Below are positions 34,187 to 47,156 of a stretch of DNA of 64,000 bases, piece after piece. The first letter of the stretch is position 1, and the number at the start of each line of letters is the position of its first letter. Origin of the DNA: Dysidea avara (lineage: Eukaryota > Porifera > Demospongiae > Dictyoceratida > Dysideidae); contig NC_089280.1 of the NCBI RefSeq assembly GCF_963678975.1, positions 18,405,863 to 18,469,862 on the forward strand. Reading direction: 5' to 3'. A model generated the notes under the pieces. That model had not been told where the DNA came from. It made no database searches and was given only the letters and a program-made list of their open reading frames with translations. Position numbers and translations under genes: made by a program.

Positions 34187-36166
34187 TTATTTTAGTTTGG
34201 TCAGTAAAGCAAATTTCTTCCAAATCTCAAATAACTAAACTTTCACAATTTATTGTATCATGAATAATACAATCTACTGGAGGACGTGACATTGAATTTA
34301 CAGGTTTTTACAATTGATTTTGTCCCATTTGCAATAGAGGTTGTCACTTTTGCAGAATTCTCTTTTGCTATTGATTTTATCATCCTTACCAAGATTGGCA
34401 GCTGCAGTAAACACGAAAACAAGATTATAGCAAGTGCTTGACAATCTTGTTAAAGCACAACTGTTGTAAACAACTCTTTAATTCTTACAGCTTCTTTACC
34501 AGCTTTGCAATTTTTGCTTAACCATTGGTGATGGGTGTGGTCACTCACCAACAAACTAATTAACTTGAAGGCCTTTGGTATCTAGTCTCAAGTGGTATTC
34601 TCTATGGTAAAATGATCCACCTTGTGATAAGCGGCTAGTTTACTGCAGACGATGCAATTATGATGAATTCTTGTGCAAAAGTGACAAAATGTAATGTAAA
34701 AGCGATGAATTCAATCACACATATACATGCTTCACACATGAAATATCACATCAGATCAATAAAAGTGTTCATGACCCCCTGACCACTCAAAATCTCTGGG
34801 CCCTGACCCTGTACTGTCACTACAAAACGTGGGTTGGCTTGGCTGTATATGAAACTGTTTTGTTGCTGGCTTGGTGTTGCAGAAACACACAACCTTGGAC
34901 CTTACAATTAGGATAATTCACTAGTTTTTCACTTTAATCCATAAAGGTTTCAGAAGAATCCGTAAACATGTATTATCACAGGACACCATTATGTCTAACC
35001 TTATGTCATATGTAATAGCCCTGACAATCTATAAGAAACATTGGAAGTCATGTGAAAATAATAGATGTGATTCAGACTTCCGGACGTATGAATTTTTGTA
35101 ACTTGACTTCGGAGACTGTGTAAAGAAACAGTGAAGGATGGAAGCAAGAGTTCATAATATTATGAACTCTTGATAGATGCTTGTCAGTATTATATATAAA
35201 CATATAAACAAAGATTATCCAGCACTATATTTTGAGAAAAGTCAGTGACTAAGTATGCTTTAGTCGCCAAAAAGATTTCGGTCAAACGTGAATTTCGTCC
35301 CACCAGCCTGAATTAAGCTACAATACTCCTCAGACAATAATATTATGGGTATGTTATAGTGTTTAAAGACATACTTGTTCAGTGGCCAATTTGCAGTGGT
35401 GGTTTTCGAGATGCTAATAGAGCACCCCATGTTTTATACATCCATAGTGACCTAAGTTCTGTAAAACATCATGGCTATTGACGGATGTGAGTTTAAATGT
35501 AATGGCTTTCTGTAAATATGTGTTTCCAGATTCTTCTGAAACCTCTATATAAAATGGTGATCAAGAAGGAAAAATATTGATGATCACAGTTCATTACTCC
35601 AGTTGAAAGTGCATCACCCATCATCAACTGGCAGTGTGGAAGTGACTACCAATTGCAGAGTGACCTCAATCTGATGCTGCAAACTTTCAACATGAGTACT
35701 GTATATCTATCTGGAATAAAAGCAGCATAGTAGCGGTAGTCCGCCACAAACTTGGCAGCGAGTGATTGTCTGGTAGCTCAGGTAGCTAGCCGACTCAGTT
35801 TATTTTTGCGTAGGCGCCTCAAGTGATGGTGAAGTGACTCTACATTGACAAGGAATCGTACAGTAGATAAGATTTCACATACTTGGAATCACAACTAACC
35901 TTGCTGTACTCACATGATTCGATGTTCCATCCCTTGTTCCATTTAATTGTCACCATCCCTATAACACTCACGTGAGGATGCTATCGACAGCTGCAATTTG
36001 TTAGCAACCGTTTGGACATACGACGTTGAGTCGAATATTCACAAACGGAGGTTGTTGAGTAGGGCTGTACTTAAAGTTGTCGGAGCTGGTGGTGCATGGT
36101 GTAGGCCGGTGTTGGACTGAGCTGCCGCAACTGGGTTGAACCATACCAGACTATTCGGTTTGTTTC
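34187..36166. other. Sequence upstream of the possible small gene
   Basis: No gene recognised. Contains a 28-bp perfect palindrome at 35145-35172. From about 35720 to 36170 the sequence is less AT-rich and could hold a promoter or 5' untranslated exon for the frame at 36884, but nothing decides this. Confidence 0.35.
35145..35172. repeat. 28-bp perfect palindrome
   Basis: CAAGAGTTCATAAT followed by its exact complement ATTATGAACTCTTG. It belongs to a set of CAAGAGTYCAT hairpins that recur in the window (near 6558, 11675, 13648 and 56567). Confidence 0.93.
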
Positions 36167-36174
36167 ATTATACT

Positions 36175-36816
36175 CATAGGCGGATCTGAGGGGGGGACAA
36201 GGGGTGCTGTGCCCCCCCTGGCCCTTCCCTTGCCCCCCTTGGACTCACAGTACTATATTGATACCAGAAACTGGAATCATGCATTCACACTGTATTCAGA
36301 AGTATAGAAAGCCAATGGGCAAATGGAAGACAACAGTTATAAATGTACTTTACAGTTATACTGTACACTGTAAAGAAAGTAAGTTTAAGTTTTTGTGGCA
36401 AGATCGAGATACTCTAATAGAGCAGTCACTACTCTAATAGAACAGTCACAATTCTAATGTCATAACAATACTAGCTACACCTTTATATTTTGATTTATTA
36501 CACTTTACCATCAAACAGGTTTTATCTCAGATAGGCTAACTAATCTTTATATAAATTGCAAGCATACACTTTTAAGCTAAATGTTACCAAAAATGCTCCC
36601 AAATTCAAACCTAGGAGGTCTAATTTTTAAAAATTTTCTCTAACTACAATCTTAAAATTGTATGTCTATCATTCATCCAGCTATACTGAATATAGTTATA
36701 CAACTGAATATAACCTGTGTACTATAATTCCTCTTAGTGGAATAGATGCTGTTGTACACTAAAACTTCTTGCCCCCCCTTGGCCCCCCCTGACAGTGCCT
36801 CCTAGATCCGCCTATG
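36175..36816. mobile_element. hAT MITE (CATAGGCGGATC), 642 bp
   Basis: Ends CATAGGCGGATCTGAGGG and CTCCTAGATCCGCCTATG with an exact 8-bp duplication ATTATACT (36167-36174, 36817-36824). Interior includes CCCCCC runs near both ends and two CTCTAATAGA-GCAGTCA boxes at about 36403-36450. Confidence 0.9.
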
Positions 36817-36883
36817 ATTATACTGATAATAATTTCTTGCTTGACTAAACTTTTTAGCAGGCGGCTACTTACTGCAGTCGACC

Positions 36884-37184
36884 ATGAACTGTACGAAGGC
36901 GCTCCGCAGGCTCCTGTGCCGGCGGCTCAGGGGGCCGGTTCAATTAACTGCCATTCTCTCAGTTCCGGCGGCCGGGGTTTACATACTAGCACTGATAACA
37001 GGTTGGTAACTATGTTACTTGCAGTGGCTTTTAGTTTTTATATAGGTATGCTGACAGAAAAGTGTTGACAGAAGTGACAGGTCAGGATGAAGTGACACCA
37101 GGTACGGACAATACAAAGGTGTTATCATGTCACATATCATATCCTTTCTAGCAAACAGCAATTAGTTCTAGTGACATGGATTGA
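36884..37184 (+). CDS. Possible small single-pass membrane protein (3 exons)
   Basis: ATG in good context (GACCATGA) at 36884 opens MNCTKALRRLLCRRLRG, then a hydrophobic stretch LTAILSVPAAGVYILALITG. Splicing TTG|GTAACT (37005) to TATATAG|G (37046, a 40-bp intron) keeps the frame: WYADRKVLTEVTGQDEVTP. A second 50-bp intron (donor 37102, acceptor 37151 or 37158) leads to a stop a few codons on, ending ANSN or AISSSDMD, about 64-68 residues in all. A basic, Arg-rich start and one membrane span would suit a small mitochondrial inner-membrane protein, but this is inference. The exon is markedly GC-richer than its surroundings. An alternative frame over the same bases has no such features. Confidence 0.35.
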
Positions 37185-37848
37185 AATACTGCTATATAAT
37201 CAGGATGGCCAGACCACCAAACATGGTAAGATTATGGAATGCTATGATTTATCAACCATTTTTTCTTCCCAGAACACCGATTCGTAAATGTATAAGACCA
37301 GTCTTATGCTATTAAGACACAACTGATTCAATAACAGCAGGTATTATACCGTACATTAAAATTCATAATCTATAATAATTGACAGAATTAGCTATACATT
37401 GCTTCTGAAAGAGATTTCAACCATGCATGGTAAGTACATTGTTTCTTGGCTTCATCTGTTCACAATGCATACCATAATTCCATAGAAACAACTGCAGAAA
37501 TAGAAGATAGTGATAGCCGTATGCAGTTTCCATGGATGTCATTCATCTTCAGATGTTCAGATATGCAGTGTCGAAACCTAGAACAATAAATATAATTAGC
37601 AATATTTTGAAATATGTATTTGTAATTGTAAATGGATGTTAATCATACCAAAAAAACAGTCTGCATTACATACAATGGCTAGAATGGTTATAATAATGCA
37701 TTATGGATGTAGATCATACCGGGAATACAGTGTGCATTACGTACTATGGGTAGAATGGTCAGTAATGCACACAACAAATGGAATGCTCGGTGTGAGGAAG
37801 CATATCATCTGCAGTTTGGTGTGATATGCAACCAACTGTTTTAACAGT
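37185..37848. other. Right end of the 12.4-kb segment
   Basis: Contains three loosely repeated phrases (CATACC...CAG-TGTGCATTAC-TAC-ATGG near 37647-37760) and ends AACTGTTTTAACAGT, itself a short palindrome. No gene. Confidence 0.45.
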
Positions 37849-38169
37849 TATTGAACCTCAAACCTTTTGTGGTTTGAAAGAAATCGAGCTAAAAACCAGG
37901 AAGATACAGCGAAAAAATCAACAGTGTGTAACAATTACGCAATCGAGATTAGCTATTTATTATTATTATTATTATTATTATGATGCTTGCCACGCCTACC
38001 AGATAAACCACTTGGGGTAATGCTTTGAAAATCGCTGTACAGATGGAGTTATCATCTTAGAAAGGCTCTTCAATGGTGTAGAAAAATCAGACTTAAAGCC
38101 ACGGAGTTATAACACGAAATCCAACTTGGTGTAGCAAGTGCGAGATCGAGATACTCTAATAGAGCAGTC

Positions 38170-41075
38170 ATCCTAATAGAGCAGTCACCCTGAACAGAAT
38201 TCAAGAGATCAGTTAGAAATAAGTAACCTGTATAGAGATCAGCTACAAATAAATCACCCTGTAGAGAGTTCAGCTACAAACAATTCACCCTGTTCAGACA
38301 TCAGTTAGAAGAAGTTTTCTTGTAGAGAGTTCAGTTACAAACAAATCACCCTGTTGAAAGATCAGCTAGAAGATGTCACCTTATAGATAGTTCAGTTACA
38401 AAGAAACCACCATGTAGAGAATTCAGCTACAAACTAGTGACCCTGTAGATACATGAGCTAGAAGAAGTTACCTTGTAGAGAGTTCAGCTACAAAGAAACC
38501 ATTCTGTAAAGAGCTCAGCTGCAAACAAATCACCTATACAGAATTCAGCTACAAACAAATCACCCTGTAGAGAGATCAGCTAGAAGAAGTTACCTTGTAG
38601 ATAGTTCAGCTACAAACAAATCATCCTGTAGAGAGATCAGCTAGAAGAAGTTACCTTGTAGATAGTTCAGCTACAAACAATTCATCCTGTACAGAGCTCA
38701 GTTAAAAGAGGTTTCCTTGTAGAGAGTTCAGCTACAGACAAATCACCCTGTAGAGAGATCAGTTAGAAGAAGTTACCTTGTAGATCGTTCAGCTACAAAC
38801 AATTCACCCTGTAAAGAGATCAGCTAGAAGAAGTTACCTTGTAGAGAGTTCAGCTACAAAGAAACCATCATGTAGAGAATTCAGCCGCAAACAAATCATG
38901 TATAGAGAGTTCAGCTACAAACAAATCTCCCTGTAGAGAGATCAGCTAGAAGAAGTTTCCTTGTAGAGAGTTCTGCTACAAACAAATCACCCTGTAGAAA
39001 GATCAGCTAGAAGAAATCACCTTGTAGAGAGTTCAGCTTCAAAGAAGCAATCATGTGAGAGTTCAGGTAGTACAAACAAATGGTCCTGTAGAGAGATCAG
39101 CTAGAAGAAGTTACCTTGTAGAGAGTTCAGCTACAAAGAAACCATCATGTAGATAGTTCAGGTACAAACAAATCAAACTGTAGAAAGATCAGCTATAGAA
39201 GAAATCACCTTGTAGAGAGTTCAGCTACGAAGAAACTATCATGTAGAGAGTTCAACTACAAACAAATCACCCTGTAGAAAGATTAGCTATAGAAGAAATC
39301 ACCTTGTAGAGAGTTCAGCTACAAAGAAACCATCATGTAGAGAGTTCAGCTACAAACAAATCGGCCTGTAGAGAGATCAGCTAGAAGAAATTACCTTGTA
39401 GAGAGTTCAGCTACAAAGAAACCATCATGTAGAGAGTTCAGCTGCAAACAAATCACCTGTAGAGAGTTAAGCTACAAACAAATCTCCCTGTAGAGAGATC
39501 AGCTAGAAGAAGTCATCTTGCAGGGAGTTCAGTTACAAAGAAATAAACCCTGTAAAGAGTTCAGCTGTAAACAAATCACCTGTAGAGAGTTCAGCTAGAA
39601 ACAAGTCACCCTGTAGAGAGATCAGCTAGAAACAAGTCACCTTGTAGAGAGTTCAGCTAGAAGAAGTCACATTGTAGAGCTACAAAGAAACTACCATGCA
39701 GAGTTCAGCTGCAAACAAATCACCCTGTAGAGAACTCAGCTACAAACAAATCGCCCTGTAGAAAGATTAGCTAGAAGAAATTACCTTATAGGGAGTTCAG
39801 CTATGAACAGATCACCCTGTAGAGAGTTCAGCTACAAACAAATAACCCTGTAGAGAGTTCAGTTACAAAGAAACCACCATGTAGAGAGTTCAGCTGCAAA
39901 AACAATCAATCACTCTGTTGAGAGTTCAGCTAGAAGAAGTCACCTTGTAGAGAGTTAAGCTGCAAATAAATCACCCTGTAGAGAATTCAGTTACAAACAA
40001 ATCACCCTGTAGAAAGATCAGCTAGAAGAAGTTACCTTGTAGAGAGTTCAGCTACAAAGAAACCACCATGTAGAGAGTTCAGCTGCAAACAAATCACCTG
40101 TAGAGAGTTCAGCTAGAAACAAGTCACCCTGTAGAGAGATCAGCTAAAAACAAGTCACCCTGTAGAGAGTTCAGCTAGAAGGAGTCACATTGTAGAGAGT
40201 TCAGCTACAAAGAAACTACCACGTAGAGAGTTCAGCTGCAAACAAATCATCCTGTAGAGAGTTCAGCTAGAAGAAGTCACCTTTTAGAGAGTTCAGCTAG
40301 AAGAAGTCACCTTTTAGAGAGTTCAGCTACAAAGCAACCACCATGTAAAGAGTTCAGCTGCAAAAAACTCAATCACCTTGCAGAAAGATTGGCTAGAAGA
40401 AGTTACCTTGTAGAGAGTTCAGCTACAAAGAAACCACCCTGTAGAGAGTTCAGCTACAAAGAAACCATTCTGTAAAGAGCTCAGCTGCAAACAAATCACT
40501 TGTACAGAATTCAGCTACAAACAAATCACCCCGTAGAGAGATCAGCTAGAAGAAATTACCTAGTAGATAGTTCAGCTACAAACAAATCACCCTGTAGAAA
40601 TATCAGTTAGAAGAAGTTACCTTGGAGAAAGTTCAGCTACAAAGAAACCATTTTTTAAAGAGCTCAGCTGCAAACAAATCACCTGTACAGAATTCAACTA
40701 AGAACAAATCACCCTGTAGAGAGATCAGCTAGAAGAAATTACCTTGTAGAGAGTTCAGCTACAAAGAAACCACCATGTAGAGAGTTTAGCTGCAAAGAAA
40801 TCACCCTGTATAAAATTCTGCCAGAAACAAATTGCCCTGTAGAAAGATCAGTTAGAAGAAGTTACCTTTTAGAGAGTTCAGCTACAAAGAAACCATTCTG
40901 TAAAGAGCTCAGCTGCAAACAAATCACCTATACAGAATTCAGCTACAAACACATCACCCTGTAGAGAGATCAGCTAGAAGAAGTTACCTTGTAGATCGTT
41001 CAGCTACAACCAATTCACAGAGCAATTAGAAGAAGTCACCTTGTAGAGTGTTCAGTTACAAAGAAACCACCATGG
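38170..41075 (+). repeat. Minisatellite array of element D
   Basis: About 95 units of 30-31 bp. Variant units occur in the same order as in B and E, for example CCCTGTTCAGACATCAG early in all three, with local deletions and duplications. Confidence 0.95.
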
Positions 41076-41101
41076 AGATTTCTGTAATCAATATAATATT
41101 A

Positions 41102-41340
41102 TGTGACCGGATTTGCGAAAAGGGGTCTTCCACACACATCCAATTCTGTAACCGTTGGAGACCATAACTCAGTGTTCAAGTAACATATTAACCTGAAAAT
41201 TTCACCACGTATTCAGCTATAGTGATGCTCATCACTGTCCAAAATTCAAGGCAATAGCTCTTTCCAATCTGAAGTTATCAATTGTCGAAGTTGGCAAATT
41301 GGATGTGTGTGGAAGACCCCTTTTCGCAAATCCGGTCACA
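41102..41340. mobile_element. TGTGACCGG MITE in element D
   Basis: Second copy of the MITE at 24471-24713, same orientation and same site within the host element. Confidence 0.88.
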
Positions 41341-41509
41341 TATGTGTTATACAGTATATATAATTTGTACATTTACTGATAAAATATTTAAAGTACATCT
41401 ACTTCATCTTTTCTTCTTCCTGTAGTAAAGAAAAAAACATAGGTTAAAAAAGTCCCAAAGCTGGCCATAGGCCGGCTTTGGGGTATACAAATACAAAAAG
41501 AAATGAAAT

Positions 41510-41807
41510 CTAATCCAAAACAGCCAAGCTGTAAAAAAAGTGTGCGGCCCTCATGGTGAAAAAAGATGTGAAATCCAAGGTGGCGGCCAAGAAATGGCTG
41601 TGATGGTAGGTTAATGGTAAAAATTTTAATAATGACAATTTAGGTAAATTTTGTGAAGCGGCACAAAAATTCACCTGAATTGTCGTTATTAAAATTTTTA
41701 CCATTAACCTACCATCACAGCCATTTCTTGGCCGCCACCTTGGATTTCACATCTTTTTCACCATGAGGGCCGCACACTTTTTTTACAGCTTGGCTGTTTT
41801 GGATTAG
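41510..41807. repeat. Terminal foldback of element D
   Basis: Inverted arms CTAATCCAAAACAGCC ... GGCTGTTTTGGATTAG with a loop near 41655. Each arm has lost a short segment (CTCATGGTG in place of CTCAAAAAGGCTATGGTG), symmetrically in both arms. Confidence 0.92.
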
Positions 41808-42089
41808 ATATACTTTGTACTTTGGAGTCATAATATTATTTTTACACAAAATTGTGCATGGCTATGCACCTCTAGCAGTTTTGGTGAGAAACTACATTTA
41901 AGGTGCTATATAAGCTGGGGCATGCAGGGATATACAGACTAGTTAATTATATGCACTTTCATGCAACTTAGCAGATAAAATACTTTTTAAATCATTCCTT
42001 TTATTTATTTATTTATTAATCTATTTATGTATATATGTATTTGATTTAATGCACAAAGAACTCAATCCTGAGTGTGTAAATGTGCATGT

Positions 42090-42640
42090 GTGTAATTTAG
42101 TCTGAAGGTCATCAACATTTTCAACAGCAACAACTTCAATAGGGAGGGAATTCCAGATTCTGATGATTGATGACAGAAATGAGTGGTGGTAGCAGTTGAA
42201 CCTGGTAGAAATAGGGATGAATCTTTGATTGTGACCACGTGTAATTGTGGAGGATGGGTGAAGATATGGTAGAAAGTCAATGGAAACTACATTATATATA
42301 GCATTTTGTAGAGCATAGTAACTTTAGCACAATTTCTCCTGTCCTCTAACATTATAGCCAATCCAGTCTGTTAAGTAAAGCTGTCACATTGGTGTTTCTA
42401 GTATAAGAGTAAAACAAATCAAGCTGCTTTACGTTGTACCATTTCAGAAGAAGGTTCTTATGTGACTGAGTATGTGGAGACCAAACAACTGAAGCATACT
42501 CTACTATAGGTCTAACATGTGTAATGTAAGCGGGAGACTTAACATTAGTAGAACATTTATATTGTCTTAAATTATGTTGTAGAAATCCACAAGTTTTGTT
42601 AAGGATTGGTATACTTCTGCACAAGATATTAAACAATCTA
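42090..42640 (-). pseudogene. Non-LTR reverse transcriptase C-terminal fragment
   Basis: Minus-strand frame 42352-42717 contains YITHVRPIVEYASVVWSPH and, after it, a NTNVTALLNRLDWL block, both characteristic of the C-terminal part of CR1/jockey-type reverse transcriptases. Farther on, WNSLPIEVV appears in another frame near 42140, so it is frameshifted. A partial family foldback (42637-42768) abuts its upstream end. Confidence 0.8.
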
Positions 42641-42768
42641 TACCAAAACAGCCAAGTTGTAGAAAGGTGTAGCCCCTTAATAAAGCTAAGATGATAATGT
42701 TCAAAGGTGGTGGCCAAGAAATGGCTGTGATGGTAGGTTTAATGATGACAATTCACCTAAGTTGTCAT
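42637..42768. repeat. Partial foldback fragment
   Basis: One diverged arm of the family foldback (CCAAAACAGCCAAG, GCCAAGAAATGGCTGTGATG, GACAATTCACCTAAGTTGTC) without the minisatellite, showing that the foldback also exists apart from the large element. Confidence 0.7.
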
Positions 42769-42884
42769 ATTATATAATTATGTGCGAGTACTTCACTTGG
42801 TTGGATTGTATATTGCATATGTACGTCTGTTTGTTCCTGTGTAAATTACAGCAAATGTTTATTCTCTCCATTAACATGCATCAT

Positions 42885-43355
42885 TGTTGGGGGGTAATGC
42901 ATTATTATTACTTTTGTAGTATATAACTAAGTAATATAACAAAATATGCTACAAAAGCTATCTCAAGTTACTTTACTTACAAATGTAGCATGTTGCCTAA
43001 GTAATGAAGTTACTGTAACAACTTGTAATTGTATTACTACAAGTAACAAAGTTACTAATCTTGTTACTAATCCACTGAGTAATGTCTAGCCACTAGGAAG
43101 TAACAAAACCCACCTTGAATTTATGAATGAAGCTTACTTTCTCTTGAATACAATTATAACCAAGATTTACACATTATCAAACAATGCAATCATGTCACGT
43201 GATAAGGTGGTAGTTACACATGACAGCTTAAGGCTGTGGACACAAAATATGTAATACTATAATTATAGTTACTTTATGGGTAATATGTAACTGTAAGTAA
43301 ATAGTTTTAGTTGCAAGTAATATTAATATGTGTTGAGTTACTTTTAACAAGTAAT
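42885..43355. mobile_element. Diverged hAT MITE (CAGTGTTGGG family)
   Basis: Inverted relative of 25929-26450: starts CATTGTTGGGGGGTAATGC and includes TCACGTGATAAGGTGGTAG, CTTAAGGCTGTGGACACAAA and GTTACTTTTAACAAGTAA. The terminal bases are decayed and no target duplication is left. Confidence 0.75.
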
Positions 43356-45650
43356 TGTCCCGATACTACACTTCTATTAGTTTGAAGCACCATAGCTCAT
43401 TAGCTCAATGTAGGAGCATGCCATTAGTTTCAAATTTTGACCTGGTATCTTGCAATGCTTTGAAAGAACTGTGTGAAATTTTAGGACAAATAGCTCACTG
43501 GGTAGTCAAGTTAGTCAGAAAATTGAATGTGTATAGAAGCATTGTTTTATTCGGTCACAAATATGCAATGTAGCCATTATGTAGGTAATTATAATGCAGT
43601 GTCAGCATAACTTCTTATGCTTTCCAACAGTTACTATAAAAGTAACATTTATATCAAAAATCATGTATATTTACCAAGATTCCTCCATCAATTAGTGAAC
43701 TTCTATGTAATTCCCAGCATCATGTGATAATAAGATTTGAGCGGTTGATTGAGTCAAACATGTGCTGCAATTTGGTGAAACTGCTCAGTGGGCAACAGTG
43801 CTGGATACATCTAGGGGTAGACTGATGAAAGACCAATTCCTATCACATGGATAGAGATGAGAGGAGCTGGTTGTGGTGCCCATATTACTGGAGGCGGGAT
43901 TAAGGAACACAATAATTATTTTTAGAGGTGCTTAGTACGCACGAAGGGGCTGGGTTAGAATCTCACAGTTAGCTTGACTTTGGTTTCAAGTGAATTTGTA
44001 ATAAATGCTAGTAAAATGTGCATATTTTTATGAGTTTCTTGGCCTGACATAACGTTTAGTAGCTATTTTAATCAGAAGTACATATGGCTGGCTCCTCCAA
44101 CAAGGTGAGGGGGAGGCATTTGCCCCAAATGTCCCATCCTGGATCCGCCATTGTAGTTATTCTCAGCAGGCAGTGACCTTTTTAATTTATTTTCTATTTT
44201 TTTTTGTCTTCACCAAAAATCTACTTCATCAGAAACTGGTCACCAAAAATCCTGGAGCCACCTATGAAATACAACTAGGTTTTGGTCACAACCAACCCCC
44301 TTATAACCTGGGCACACTGAAAGCGTAAATGCTGCAGTATCATTTGAGCTTATAAAGTTGAGCTTCAAGAGGTTTGGGTACAAACTCTTAAATTTTATTA
44401 CTTTCAATTGATGCTAAAATATAAGGAGATTCATCAGATGAAAGCAGCATGAAAATAAAGCAAAAACAAACAGTTCTCAGATGCTAAACCCTTGTTAACT
44501 TTATACATACTAAGAAATTCACTGTTTTACTTAAGCATCTCAACCCAAGCATCAAGTTTGTAGCAACAACTGAAAATACTCACTATTATGATATTACATT
44601 GGCAGCTCTCAGAAAGTGATTAGTATAAGTCAGGATGTTTGGAGCAATGGTAAAATAGCAGTGTACAGGTCAAGAGGATAGTGTTTTTCAAGAAGTTACC
44701 AGAGTGTGACTAACTGGTTACTTCTTGAAAAACATAATTTCATAATGGATGTTTTATTAGAGTAGTTGACTGTTCTATTAGAGTATTTCGATTTTTAGCA
44801 GCTTTTTGGTTAAATCTTACACCAAAAGTATATATATAATTTGAAACCCCTCTCAGTAATTCTAAGATTAGCCATTCACCTTTCTCTTTCCACCTTCCTC
44901 TCCCCCTAAATCCGCCCTTGGCTGGAGTTGTTATGAGGTGCACTGTGAAAAAAGAGGAGTAATGAGATGGTATATCTAATGGCTTAAACTATACAAATAA
45001 TCTCAGTATAGTCTTGCATTATACTAACTATCTTATACTTTAGTATAAACCCCATCTTATATTATGGGAAACAGATTATACTTTAGTTTAATACACATTC
45101 TTTGTATGGCTTTGTTTACTTAACTAAATGTGCATGATAACTTTTTAGCTTCACCATCTCATTATTCAGTCATAGACTTTTGTTTATACAGAAAGCATGT
45201 GACTTAAGGTGTTTTTTTTTACTGTATCAAACAGTCATGATGATGATTTTAAAATAAATGCACTTCTGTTAGCTAATCACTATATAGCTAGCTAGCTAGC
45301 TTTGTTGTGATAATTTCATAAACACACATTTTCATACGGCAAAGCATATATAATACTAGAAAAATTAATTATTCAATCAATTCTTTCTAAGAGTCATACA
45401 AATCCAGATTTTCTTGCACAGTTAGAACACCTGCAAAATTTCGTAGTAATGCTTGTTTAAAATTGAAGGGGTCAGTGGTGTGCGCATGCGTATCAGATGC
45501 AACTAAGCCACCATCTTTGTCGCTATTGTTGTATCAGAAGTTGTAAGTGTGAGTGATGTTGCATAATGACGGTGTATCTCGCGGAGAGAGTGTGCGTGAT
45601 CGGCGCCATCATCCAATGAACCATGCTCTCACAGTGATAGTTATGGACCA
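43356..45650. other. Intergenic sequence, no gene seen
   Basis: AT-rich with repeat debris. GGATCCGCCA near 44145 and AATCCGCCCTTGG near 44908 are hAT-like end fragments. CTATTAGAGTA boxes lie at 44755 and 44777. GAAGTTACC/GGTTACTTC around 44690-44730 forms a hairpin (TTTTTCAAGAAGTTACCAG ... AACTGGTTACTTCTTGAAAAA). No gene recognised. Confidence 0.4.
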
Positions 45651-45657
45651 CAACTTA

Positions 45658-46430
45658 GTGTTATCTTGTAGATAGTTCAGCTGCAAACAAATCACCTGTA
45701 GAGAGTTCAGCTACAAACAAATCTCCCTGTAGAGAGATCAGTTAGAAGAAGTTACCTTGTAGAGAGTTCAGCTACAAAGAAACCATTCTGTAAAGAGCTC
45801 AGCAGCAAAAAAATCACCTGTACAGAATCCAGCTACAAATAAATCACCCTGTAGAGAGAACAGCTAGAAGAAGTTACCTTGAAGAGTGTTCAGTTACAAA
45901 GAAACCACCATGGACAGTTCTGTAATAAATATATGTATTATATATATAATTTGTACATTTACTGATAAAATCAGAAATATTTAAGGTACATCTGCTTCAT
46001 CTTTTCTTCTTCCTGTGGTAAAGAAAAAAAGATAGGTTAAAAAAGTCCCAAAGCAGGCCATAGGCTGGCTTTGGGGTATACAAATACAAAAAGAAGTGAA
46101 ATCTAATTCAAAACAGCCAAGCTGTAAAAAAAAGTGTGCGGCCCTCAAAAAGGCTATGGTGAAAAAAGATGTGAAATCCAAGGTGGCGGCCAAGAAATGG
46201 CTGTGATGGTAGGTTAATGGTAAAAATTTTAATAACGATAATTCAGGTGAATTTTGTGCCAATTGACCAAGCGGCACCAAAATTCACCTGAATTGTTGTT
46301 ATTAAAATTTTTACCATTAACCTACCATCACAGCCATTTCTTGGCTGCCACCTTGGATTTCACATATTTTTTTACCATAGCCTTTTTGAGGGCCACACAC
46401 TTTTTTTACAGCTTGGCTGTTTTGAATTAG
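45658..46430 (+). mobile_element. Helitron-like element, copy F (5' truncated)
   Basis: Starts inside the minisatellite (about eight units, 45658-45912), then the family linker without the MITE and the complete foldback 46103-46430 ending GAATTAG. The left end is missing. With A it shows the MITE-free state of the linker. Confidence 0.85.
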
Positions 46431-47156
46431 ATAGTAAAGTCCTAGCCTAATAATATATGCTGTACTATTTCATTCCAATACTAACATAATAAGACTGTTA
46501 TAGACCTTATTATTCTGAGCTTTTCTCACAGTGGTGTGCCTAATTAAAGCGCTGTGTGGGAGTAGAAGAGTAAAAAATAAGTATGATATTGGGGCTGGAG
46601 GTTATAAGTCAGTCTGTCATTGTATATTCTATATTATTCATGCAGCAATAGCTAATAAGCTGCAGTGATGCATTCACTTTTTAAACCGTTTTTAAAAGCA
46701 AGTTTGTAATAAAGAGTCCACAGAAATGGGTTTGTGTTTCTCAACTGTTAAAATAGTTTGCATGGGGACAGTCAGACCTTGTGCAAGCCCAGAAAATCCT
46801 GAAAGCCAACTATATAACATGTCCCCTGGTGCCCAAAATGATGCCCTAGGAGGCTCCAGGTTGGTGTATCCAGTAACACCCTCAGTTGGGTACACAATTA
46901 CAATCCAACCTTGTGATTGTCATCAGGCTAATAGCCTTTAATTGCTCAGTAGCCAGTGAGTACTGAGTATAATTCAAAGCCAATCATCCCCTCCACACAG
47001 AGAGTACAATTCATCAGCAATGTTTAAACTGTTAATGATATAACTAGTAAACAAATTTTCAGCAAAAATATTTACATATAAATTATAACCTATTTGATTA
47101 CTCATTTAATTGAATATTCAGTAAATACAAGACATGCACGCATGATTATGGACAAT
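46431..47156. other. 3' flank of the NLR gene
   Basis: No gene recognised. Short frames on both strands at 46692-46941 overlap each other and carry no motif. Confidence 0.4.

Larger units (their letters stand above)
25410..37848. other. 12.4-kb segment interrupting a Helitron-like element
   Basis: The segment lies between GGTTAAC (25404) and TATTGAACC (37849), which are adjacent in intact family members (57590). Its ends are inverted: ACTGTTAAAA at the left and TTTTAACAGT at the right, next to CATTC and TATTG, which could be a diverged 5-bp target duplication. Both ends also carry phrases such as TGCATTACATAC. It holds several MITEs, a SINE fragment and possible exons, and no transposase frame. 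It is either a large insertion or a rearrangement that happened to break the element. Confidence 0.6.
37849..41807 (+). mobile_element. Helitron-like element, right part of the split copy (D)
   Basis: Begins TATTGAACCTCAAACC, the family base immediately after the break in C. It then carries the ATT microsatellite, CTCTAATAGAGCAGTCA boxes (38151), the minisatellite, a TGTGACCGG MITE and the terminal foldback ending GGATTAG at 41807. The unit order of its array tracks that of B. Confidence 0.85.
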
